NCBI GenBank assembly: GCA_938005655.1
Contig: CALLNA010000096.1
Location: forward strand, 1 to 5,526
DNA: 5,526 bases
Origin: an uncultured Novosphingobium sp.
GTDB lineage: Bacteria > Pseudomonadota > Alphaproteobacteria > Sphingomonadales > Sphingomonadaceae
Direction of reading: 5' to 3'
The notes beneath the pieces were generated by a model, which did not search any database, was not told the DNA's origin, and saw only the letters and a list, made by a program, of their open reading frames with translations. The position numbers were made by a program, and so were the translations under genes. The stretch's first letter is position 1. Each line of letters opens with the position of its first letter. Below are positions 1 through 3,927 of the stretch, piece after piece.

Positions 1-725
1 ACGCCTACAAGTCGCTCAACGAAGCGCTGGTCCACGGCGGCATGGCCAACCGGGTCAAGGTCCATATCCGCTGGATCGACGCCGAGCTGTTCGAGCAGGA
101 CGACGCCGAGATCGCGGCCCGCCTGGAGCCGATGCACGGCATCCTCGTGCCCGGCGGCTTCGGCGAGCGCGGGACCGAGGGCAAGATCGCCAGCGTCCGC
201 TTCGCGCGCGAGCGCAAGGTGCCGTTCTTCGGCATCTGCCTCGGGATGCAGATGGCCTGCATCGAGGGTGCCCGCGCCGCGGGCATCGCCGGGGCCTCCT
301 CGACCGAGTTCGGCCCGACCAAGGAGCCGGTCGTCGGCATCATCACCGAATGGATGAGCCCGGAAGGGCTCCAGACGCGCGCCCACGGCGGCGACCTCGG
401 CGGGACCATGCGGCTCGGCGCCTACGAGGCGAAACTTGCTGGCAACAGCCATGTGGCGGCGATCTACGGCGCCACCGATATCTCGGAGCGGCATCGCCAC
501 CGCTACGAGGTGAACGTCGCCTACAAGGAACCGCTGGAGCAGGGCGGCCTGGTCTTCTCGGGCATGTCGCCCGACGGCCTGCTGCCCGAGATCGTCGAGC
601 GGCCGGACCATCCGTGGTTCGTCGGCGTGCAGTTCCATCCCGAGCTGAAAAGCCGCCCGTTCGATCCCCACCCGCTGTTCGCGGGCTTCATCGAGGCGGC
701 GCTCAAGCAGGCGCGGCTCGTCTAG
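1..725 (+). CDS. pyrG: CTP synthase, C-terminal part (5' end outside window)
   Basis: Makes CTP from UTP, ATP and glutamine in the cytoplasm, the last step of de novo pyrimidine nucleotide synthesis. The reading frame is open from base 3 at the left edge, so the gene begins outside the window; the ATG at 42 is internal. The visible 240 residues are the class I glutamine amidotransferase domain, which releases ammonia for the N-terminal synthase domain. The oxyanion-strand motif VPGGFGERG is present, as is the nucleophile motif GICLGMQ with its Cys codon at 237-239. The catalytic His and Glu are in QFHPE (codons 636-638 and 642-644). The end (FAGFIEAAL plus a short tail) is at the usual place for the family, so the gene is not truncated on this side. 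Identification is secure; nothing here looks odd. Confidence 0.97.
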   Translation, partial: AYKSLNEALVHGGMANRVKVHIRWIDAELFEQDDAEIAARLEPMHGILVPGGFGERGTEGKIASVRFARERKVPFFGICLGMQMACIEGARAAGIAGASSTEFGPTKEPVVGIITEWMSPEGLQTRAHGGDLGGTMRLGAYEAKLAGNSHVAAIYGATDISERHRHRYEVNVAYKEPLEQGGLVFSGMSPDGLLPEIVERPDHPWFVGVQFHPELKSRPFDPHPLFAGFIEAALKQARLV

Positions 726-753
726 GCAAACAGAAGCAGACCGGCATTCGCAG

Positions 754-776
754 CCGATTCAGCCGAGCTGAATCGG
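754..776. repeat. Perfect 10-bp inverted repeat just after pyrG
   Basis: Bases 754-763 (CCGATTCAGC) are the exact reverse complement of 767-776, with a CGA loop between them. It lies 28 bp after the pyrG stop codon. There is no T-run after either arm, so it is not a standard intrinsic terminator. It could stabilise the 3' end of pyrG mRNA or act as a protein site. Each arm contains a GANTC sequence (756-760 and 770-774), the target of the CcrM methyltransferase in many alphaproteobacteria. Confidence 0.6.
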
Positions 777-800
777 GCTCCGACCGTGGCCGCCAGGCCG

Positions 801-852
801 CATGTATAAAAATCTTGTAAAATTAACCCAAGTTGTTTGCCAAACGGATATG
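801..852 (+). promoter_or_regulatory. AT-rich stretch, possible promoter
   Basis: A run of about 50 bases from 801 to 852 is much richer in A and T than anything around it. It includes TATAAA (805-810), TTAACC (823-828) and GATATG (847-852). The last two are 18 bp apart and would make a weak -35/-10 pair (4/6 and 3/6 matches to the sigma-70 consensus) pointing at the hairpin-rich segment downstream. A small inverted repeat, GTTTG-C-CAAAC, sits at 835-845. A weak match facing the other way also exists: on the minus strand TTGGGT, 17 bp, then TATACA, which would transcribe antisense to the end of pyrG. The base composition is seen; promoter activity and direction are inference. Confidence 0.3.
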
Positions 853-1014
853 GCGTTCCGCGAAGATCGGTCGCGCGGCTCCCCTTGGCCGCTGCGCGAC
901 CGCCCGGGTTTGTCCTGGCCTGACCGTCTTCTGCGACCCGGACGGTCAAGCGAGGATAGGGCGGCGTGGAAACGTCGCGGGGGTGGGCCTACCCGGGCCC
1001 ACCCCCGAATTTTT
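851..1014 (+). ncRNA. Candidate small structured RNA
   Basis: No family is recognised. The 316-bp gap between pyrG and hsp20 has no convincing protein gene, but its right half folds into consecutive hairpins on the + strand. Hairpin A pairs 869-879 with 891-901 (11 pairs, one G-U) and exposes an 11-base loop at 880-890 containing CCCCTT, which resembles anti-Shine-Dalgarno loops of known small RNAs. Hairpin B pairs 921-928 with 941-948 and, beyond an internal loop, 911-916 with 953-958. Hairpin C pairs 961-966 with 973-978 around the loop TGGAAA. Then comes the terminator. The 5' end is a guess from the weak promoter before it. The alternative is an unusually structured 3' UTR of pyrG. It cannot be a riboswitch for hsp20, which lies on the other strand. 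GC-rich DNA forms hairpins easily, so confidence is limited. Confidence 0.35.
978..1014 (+). terminator. Strong intrinsic terminator
   Basis: Bases 978-989 pair perfectly with 996-1007 (12 bp, almost all G-C) around the loop TACCCG, followed directly by AATTTTT. This is a textbook Rho-independent terminator for + strand transcription. It ends either pyrG read-through or the candidate small RNA upstream. It is not a good terminator for the convergent hsp20 gene, because on the minus strand the hairpin is followed by CGACG rather than a T-run. Confidence 0.88.
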
Positions 1015-1041
1015 GTTATCTGTCAGTCAGATCGCTAAGGA

Positions 1042-1509
1042 TCAGGCCGCCTGGCTGCGCCCTTCGCCGTCCTCGACGAGGGTGAGCGGGGCCTGGGTCC
1101 CGATCGCGATCTTCTTCGGCTTCATCGCCTCGGGAACTTCGCGAATCAGGTCGATGACGAGCAGCCCGTCCTCGAGATTCGCCGAGGCCACGCGAACGTA
1201 GTCGGCCAGTTCGAAGCGCCGCTCGAACCCGCGCTGGGCGATACCGACATGCAGCATCCGACCCTCGCGCGCTTCCTCGGGCTTCTTGCCCTGGATCGCG
1301 AGCAGGTTCTGCTGGGCGGTGATATCGATGTCGGCGGGCTTGAACCCGGCGACGGCCAGGGTGATGCGATAGGCATCCTCGCTGACCCGTTCGATGTTGA
1401 ACGGCGGGTAGTTGTCGCCGCTGGAGCGCCCGGTGTTCTCGAGCAGGTCGAACAGTCGGTCGAAGCCGACGGTGCTGCGGCGATAGGGGGTAAAGTCGAA
1501 ACGATTCAT
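1042..1509 (-). CDS. Small heat-shock protein, Hsp20/IbpA type
   Basis: An ATP-independent chaperone of 155 residues that holds unfolding proteins in the cytoplasm until DnaK/ClpB can refold them. The N-terminal arm (FDFTPYRRSTVGFDRLF) is typical of class A, IbpA-like bacterial Hsp20 proteins. The alpha-crystallin domain spans roughly residues 34-126, with AVAGF (52-56) and the conserved ANLEDGLL (110-117). The C-terminal I-A-I motif at 134-136 is the I-x-I anchor used in oligomer assembly. The ATG at 1509-1507 is chosen because a strong GGAGGA (1523-1518) lies 8 bases upstream and the protein then starts as the family does; the longer frame back to 1608 adds low-complexity Arg-rich residues translated from the leader. 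Expression is probably controlled by a sigma-32-like promoter and an RNA thermometer, listed separately. The gene is convergent with pyrG and divergent from grxC. Confidence 0.95.
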   Translation of the reverse strand: MNRFDFTPYRRSTVGFDRLFDLLENTGRSSGDNYPPFNIERVSEDAYRITLAVAGFKPADIDITAQQNLLAIQGKKPEEAREGRMLHVGIAQRGFERRFELADYVRVASANLEDGLLVIDLIREVPEAMKPKKIAIGTQAPLTLVEDGEGRSQAA

Positions 1510-1602
1510 GGCAAAAATCCTCCAATGAGCAATTTTCGGGTCTGCCGGAGCCCGTCTTCGGCGCTCCGGACGCTGCGCCATCCTCTTGCGAGCCATGACA
1601 CG
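1510..1602 (-). promoter_or_regulatory. ROSE-type RNA thermometer in hsp20 leader
   Basis: The last hairpin of the leader (1538 down to 1512 on the minus strand) masks the ribosome binding site. The UUGCU box (1532-1528) lies opposite AGGA (1521-1518): C1527-G1522, U1528-A1521, C1529-G1520, a bulged G1530, U1531-G1519 and U1532-A1518. Four A-U pairs, a G-U and C1538-G1512 follow. The loop is only AUUG. A UUGCU box with a bulged G opposite the Shine-Dalgarno is the signature of ROSE elements, which open at heat-shock temperature and control hsp20 genes in alphaproteobacteria. A second, stable hairpin sits upstream (1569-1563 paired with 1551-1545). The pairing is visible in sequence; the heat response is inferred from the family. 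The 5' end depends on the predicted promoter. Confidence 0.85.
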
Positions 1603-1609
1603 CCTCATC

Positions 1610-1637
1610 AGATATGATAGCCGCGCCCCCTTTCAAG
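1610..1637 (-). promoter_or_regulatory. Sigma-32 (RpoH)-like promoter of hsp20
   Basis: On the minus strand CTTGAAA (1637-1631) is followed by CATATCT (1616-1610), with 17 bases between CTTG and the C of the -10 element. This fits the alphaproteobacterial heat-shock promoter pattern CTTG-N17/18-CYTATNT at all but one defined position (A in place of Y). Transcription would start near 1602, giving a leader of about 90 bases, the right size for the ROSE element that follows. The -35 box lies inside the leader of the divergent grxC gene. Confidence 0.7.
1613..1618 (+). promoter_or_regulatory. Possible -10 box for grxC operon
   Basis: TATGAT on the + strand matches five of six bases of the sigma-70 -10 consensus and lies about 50 bases before the grxC start codon. 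No good -35 is at the right distance: TTGCGA at 1586-1591 is 21 bp away and ATGACA at 1595-1600 only 12 bp away. It shares its base pairs with the minus-strand hsp20 -10 element, so the two promoters may exclude each other. Confidence 0.3.
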
Positions 1638-1664
1638 AGGTGCTGGAACAAGGATCGCGAAGAC

Positions 1665-1922
1665 GTGGCGAAGGTTGAAATCTACACGAAATGGGGCTGC
1701 GGCTACGGCGCGGCGGCCAAGCGCCTGCTCGACGGCAAGGGCGTGGCTTACGAAGAATACGATATCACCATGGGCGGCCCCAAGCGCGCCGAGATGCTGG
1801 AGCGCGCGCCCGGCGCGACGACCGTGCCGCAGATCTTCATCGACAACCAGGGCATCGGCGGCTCGGACGATCTCCATGCGCTCGACCGCGCCGGCAAGCT
1901 CGATCCGCTGCTCGGGCTCTGA
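1665..1922 (+). CDS. grxC: Glutaredoxin 3-like protein with C-G-Y-G active site
   Basis: A cytoplasmic thioredoxin-fold protein of 85 residues, the normal length of bacterial glutaredoxin 3, which uses glutathione to reduce disulfides and mixed disulfides. The GTG start (1665) has AAGGA at 1650-1654 upstream and gives the family's usual MAKVEIYT-like beginning; an in-frame ATG at 1614 would add 17 unrelated residues and overlap the predicted -10 box. The glutathione-binding features are intact: Cys12, TVPQIFID with cis-Pro at 55, and GGSDDL at 65-70. The active site reads C12-G-Y-G15, where the family normally has CPYC or CGYC. Cys12 is the only cysteine, so dithiol chemistry is impossible; a monothiol (deglutathionylation) mechanism remains plausible. 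It is not the CGFS iron-sulfur type by motif. The stop is one base from the next gene, so the two are probably co-transcribed. Confidence 0.93.
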   Translation: MAKVEIYTKWGCGYGAAAKRLLDGKGVAYEEYDITMGGPKRAEMLERAPGATTVPQIFIDNQGIGGSDDLHALDRAGKLDPLLGL

Positions 1923-1923
1923 G

Positions 1924-2736
1924 ATGAAGCGCATCGCCGTCCTGCAAATGACCTCGGGGGTCGATCCCCAGGCCAATGCCGCCACGATCGTCGCGGCGAT
2001 CGGCGCCGCGGCGCAGGGCGGGGCGTCGCTTCTGTTCACGCCCGAGATGTCCGGCCTGCTCGATCGCAAGCGCGACCGGGCGGCCCTGCACATCGTCGCC
2101 GAGGCGGACGATCCGGTGCTGGCGGCCGCCCGCCGCGCTGCGGCCGACGCGGGCATCTGGGTCGCGCTTGGCTCGCTGGCCGTGCTGCGGGAGGACGGGC
2201 GCTGGGCGAACCGTGCCTTTGTGATCGATTCCTCGGGCGGGATCGCCGCGCGCTACGACAAGATCCATATGTTCGATGTCGACCTGGCGACCGGCGAATC
2301 CTGGCGGGAATCGAATGCCTATGCCGCCGGCGAGCAGGTCGTCACGGTCGAGACACCGGTCGGCCGGCTCGGCCTGGCGATCTGCTACGACATCCGCTTT
2401 CCCGCATTGTTCGAGGAGCTTGGTCGGCGGAACTGCGACATTATCGCGATCCCGGCCGCCTTCACCGTGCCCACCGGAGAGGCCCACTGGCACCTCCTCC
2501 AGCGCACCCGCGCGATCGAGGCCAGCGCCTATGTCGTGGCCGCCGCGCAGACCGGCAGGCATGAGGACGGACGCAGCACCTACGGGCACAGCCTGGTCGT
2601 CGACCCCTGGGGCCAGGTCCTGCTCGACATGGATGGGGAGGCGGGGGTGGGCTTTGCCGAGATCGCCCCCGCGCGCATCGCCGAGGTTCGCGCCCAGTTG
2701 CCGAGCCTTGCCAACCGCCGCGCGATCGCCAGATAG
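1924..2736 (+). CDS. Nitrilase-superfamily amidohydrolase, Nit1-like (probable deaminated glutathione amidase)
   Basis: A 270-residue carbon-nitrogen hydrolase, cytoplasmic. The catalytic triad is visible: Glu41 (FTPEMSG), Lys113 (YDKIHMFDVDL) and Cys154 (AICYDIRFP). Further stretches, AHWHLLQRTRAIE and the following AAAQTGRH, and YGHSLVVDPWG, match the Nit1 branch. Members of that branch in yeast and mammals hydrolyse deaminated glutathione, a by-product of transaminases acting on glutathione; the same role here is inference from family resemblance, helped by the glutaredoxin gene directly upstream. Start: ATG one base after the grxC stop, with no clear Shine-Dalgarno, which suggests translation coupled to grxC. 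Length and C-terminus (PSLANRR near the end) are normal for the family. A general omega-amidase is the main alternative. Confidence 0.92.
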   Translation: MKRIAVLQMTSGVDPQANAATIVAAIGAAAQGGASLLFTPEMSGLLDRKRDRAALHIVAEADDPVLAAARRAAADAGIWVALGSLAVLREDGRWANRAFVIDSSGGIAARYDKIHMFDVDLATGESWRESNAYAAGEQVVTVETPVGRLGLAICYDIRFPALFEELGRRNCDIIAIPAAFTVPTGEAHWHLLQRTRAIEASAYVVAAAQTGRHEDGRSTYGHSLVVDPWGQVLLDMDGEAGVGFAEIAPARIAEVRAQLPSLANRRAIAR

Positions 2737-2744
2737 GCCTTGCC

Positions 2745-3218
2745 ATGATCGTGTTCGACCTCGAGTGCCGCGACAGCGGGCACCGCTTCGAAGGCTGGTT
2801 CGCCTCGTCCGACGACTTCGCCGGCCAGCAGGCGCGGGGCCTCGTTACCTGCCCGCAATGCGGCTCGGCCGAGATCGTCAAGGCTCCGATGGCCCCCAAC
2901 CTCGGCCGCAAGGGCAACCAGCTCGTGGCGCCCAAGCCCGCGCCCGCCGCCAAGACCCCGATGACCGGCGGCCAGCTTCCGCCGCAAGCCGTGGCGATGA
3001 TGCGGGCGATGGCCGCGATGCAGGCCGAGGCGCTCAAGGAATCGCGCTGGGTCGGCGACGGCTTCGCCGAGGTCAGCCGCGAGATTCACTACGGCGAGCG
3101 CGAGGCCGAGACGATCCACGGCCAGGCCACCGCCGAGGAGGCGATCGAGCTGCTGGAGGAAGGCATCGAGGTCATGCCCCTGCCGTTCCCCGTCGCGCCG
3201 CCCCCTGAGACTAACTAG
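2745..3218 (+). CDS. DUF1178 family protein (zinc-ribbon-like)
   Basis: A 157-residue protein of unknown function, recognised as DUF1178 by its start (IVFDLECRDSGHRFEGWF), the CPQCGS motif and its acidic C-terminal third. Cys8, His13, Cys36 and Cys39 could bind a metal in the manner of a small zinc ribbon. A Pro/Ala/Lys-rich, probably flexible stretch (about residues 60-80) follows. There is no signal peptide or membrane segment, so it is likely cytoplasmic. It starts 8 bases after the nitrilase-family gene and is probably the last gene of the grxC operon, a neighbourhood often kept together in alphaproteobacteria. Its final codons and stop lie in the first copy of a 15-bp tandem repeat. No function is claimed. 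Confidence 0.9.
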   Translation: MIVFDLECRDSGHRFEGWFASSDDFAGQQARGLVTCPQCGSAEIVKAPMAPNLGRKGNQLVAPKPAPAAKTPMTGGQLPPQAVAMMRAMAAMQAEALKESRWVGDGFAEVSREIHYGEREAETIHGQATAEEAIELLEEGIEVMPLPFPVAPPPETN

Positions 3219-3251
3219 GGCGAGACCAACTAGGGCGAGACCAACTAGATT
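3207..3251 (+). repeat. 15-bp tandem repeat carrying the DUF1178 stop codon
   Basis: The unit GAGACCAACTAGGGC is present at 3207-3221 (one difference, T for C), at 3222-3236 (exact) and at 3237-3248 (first 12 bases, then diverging). The period is five codons and each copy holds TAG in the DUF1178 frame, so three stop codons follow in register at 3216, 3231 and 3246. It looks like a recent slippage duplication of the end of the gene. Confidence 0.9.
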
Positions 3252-3255
3252 GCCA

Positions 3256-3291
3256 GCGCGCCGCCGCCTCCCTAAAGGAAGCGCGGCGCGC
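3256..3291 (+). other. Hairpin overlapping the tRNA 5' end
   Basis: Bases 3256-3264 pair perfectly with 3283-3291 (9 bp, all G-C). After a one-base bulge the stem continues with G3266-C3282 and C3267-G3281, then three more pairs (3269-3271 with 3277-3279) around the loop CTAAA. The 3' arm includes the first four bases of tRNA-Arg, so in the precursor this hairpin competes with the acceptor stem. It may be a processing feature, or a stop for upstream transcription, though there is no T-run. Confidence 0.5.
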
Positions 3292-3364
3292 CCGTAGCTC
3301 AGCAGGATAGAGCACCAGATTCCTAATCTGGGGGCCACAGGTTCGAATCCTGTCGGGCGCACCA
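3288..3364 (+). tRNA. tRNA-Arg (anticodon CCT)
   Basis: A full cloverleaf. The acceptor stem is 3288-3294 with 3354-3360 (GCGCCCG/CGGGCGC), the D stem 3297-3300 with 3310-3313, and the anticodon stem 3315-3319 with 3327-3331. The anticodon loop is TTCCTAA with CCT at 3322-3324. The variable loop is five bases, and the T stem 3337-3341 with 3349-3353 encloses TTCGAAT. The discriminator base is A3361 and the CCA end is encoded (3362-3364). It reads AGG, a rare arginine codon in such GC-rich genomes. It lies between the grxC operon and ftsB. The opposite strand of this gene gives well-known spurious protein predictions. Confidence 0.98.
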
Positions 3365-3384
3365 TTCCGCTTCCAGGGCGAAGA

Positions 3385-3404
3385 CGGGAACGGGTCAATT
3401 CCCG
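3385..3404 (+). terminator. Weak hairpin after tRNA, possible terminator
   Basis: CGGGAA (3385-3390) pairs with TTCCCG (3399-3404) around an 8-base loop, 20 bases after the tRNA CCA end. Only scattered T residues follow (CCAATTGTTA), so intrinsic termination would be inefficient. It is the only termination-like structure between the tRNA and ftsB. Confidence 0.3.
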
Positions 3405-3437
3405 CCAATTGTTACGAAATCGAACCGCTTCGAGCAT

Positions 3438-3469
3438 TTCTGCTTGAATCACTGAATTAACTATGATTC
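3438..3469 (+). promoter_or_regulatory. Probable ftsB promoter region with inverted repeat
   Basis: TATGAT at 3462-3467 matches five of six bases of the -10 consensus. The best -35 at 18 bp spacing is the poor TTCTGC (3438-3443); TTGAAT at 3444-3449 is too close at 12 bp. GAATCA (3446-3451) and TGATTC (3464-3469) form a spaced inverted repeat around the -10, and each holds a GANTC site. Transcription from this -10 would begin at about 3474-3476, almost at the ftsB start codon. Confidence 0.45.
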
Positions 3470-3478
3470 TGTGCGGCC

Positions 3479-3793
3479 ATGAGAAGACTCCGGGCCGATC
3501 CCAAGTTGCAGCGGGAAAGCATCACGCAGGGCATCGCCCTGGCCTGCCTGCTGGTGCTCGGCGGGGTCGTCATCGCGGGGCCCAGCGGCCTCCTTGCTTG
3601 GGGTGAGCACAGTCGCCTGCTGGTCCAGCGCCAGCAGGAGATCAAGCAGCTCACCGCCGAGCGCAACGAGATCCGCAACCGCGTCGCCCTGCTCGATCCG
3701 CGCCATGCCGATCCGGACCTCGCGGGCGAGCTGCTGCGCAGCAATCTCAATGTCGTCCACCCGGACGAAATGGTAATGTTGCTGAATAAGTAG
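3479..3793 (+). CDS. ftsB: Septum formation protein FtsB/DivIC
   Basis: A 104-residue bitopic inner-membrane protein. FtsB joins FtsL and FtsQ in the divisome and helps activate septal peptidoglycan synthesis. A short basic N-terminus (MRRLRADPKLQR) faces the cytoplasm. A hydrophobic helix at about residues 17-41 crosses the membrane, and a polar heptad-like segment at about 43-72 (LLVQRQQEIKQLTAERNEI) forms the periplasmic coiled coil. The following LLDP and NLNVVHPDE(M) segments match the alphaproteobacterial DivIC/FtsB family. The ATG at 3479 has no Shine-Dalgarno and sits a few bases after the likely transcription start, suggesting leaderless translation. The position just before pdhA is common in alphaproteobacteria, where eno often precedes ftsB; here a tRNA takes that place. 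Confidence 0.92.
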   Translation: MRRLRADPKLQRESITQGIALACLLVLGGVVIAGPSGLLAWGEHSRLLVQRQQEIKQLTAERNEIRNRVALLDPRHADPDLAGELLRSNLNVVHPDEMVMLLNK

Positions 3794-3829
3794 CGGAACC
3801 TGCCGCGCCGCTTCGAGCGCGAACGATTC

Positions 3830-3895
3830 TTGCCCAAGCCTATAAGAAAATTGAGCGCTCACCATTTTCCGGCGCGCTACTTCGGCCTATAGCCC
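3830..3895 (+). promoter_or_regulatory. ftsB-pdhA gap, possible pdh promoter
   Basis: The 134 bp between ftsB and pdhA includes TATAAG (3841-3846, five of six matches to a -10 box) and TTGAGC (3851-3856, a possible -35). Neither has a good partner at standard spacing. CCTATA occurs twice, at 3839 and 3886. GAGCGCTC (3853-3860) is self-complementary and its GAGCGC half also occurs at 3815-3820. I see no terminator after ftsB, so pdhA may be transcribed both from ftsB and from a local promoter. This is weak evidence. Confidence 0.25.
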
Positions 3896-3927
3896 TTGGT
3901 GAATCCACTCCCCGGGGAATCATCACA

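Noticed and set aside
754..776. Hairpin after pyrG as an intrinsic terminator
   Set aside because: No T-run follows on either strand; kept only as an inverted repeat.
1018..1032. Small inverted repeat ATCTG/CAGAT beside the hsp20 stop, considered as an hsp20 terminator
   Set aside because: Only 5 bp, with no T-run on the minus strand.
833..1201. 122-residue + strand frame after pyrG
   Set aside because: It crosses a strong terminator and runs antisense through the real hsp20 gene; no recognisable domain and no ribosome binding site.
1042..1608. Longer hsp20 start at 1608
   Set aside because: The extra 33 residues are Arg-rich translation of the ROSE leader, and the predicted transcription start lies close to or inside it. 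ATG at 1509 has a strong Shine-Dalgarno.
1614..1664. Earlier ATG start for grxC at 1614
   Set aside because: It lies inside the probable -10 region, has no Shine-Dalgarno and adds 17 residues absent from the family; GTG at 1665 fits the family start.
3211..3408. Minus-strand frame with a sequence beginning like PDRIRTCGPQIRN, across the tRNA
   Set aside because: It is the reverse strand of the tRNA-Arg gene. This translation is a familiar spurious protein in databases.
2580..3452. 290-residue minus-strand frame containing TGFEPVAPRLGI
   Set aside because: Another antisense reading of the tRNA plus the shadow of DUF1178 and the amidase gene; it shows high-GC third-position bias of the opposite strand and no domain.
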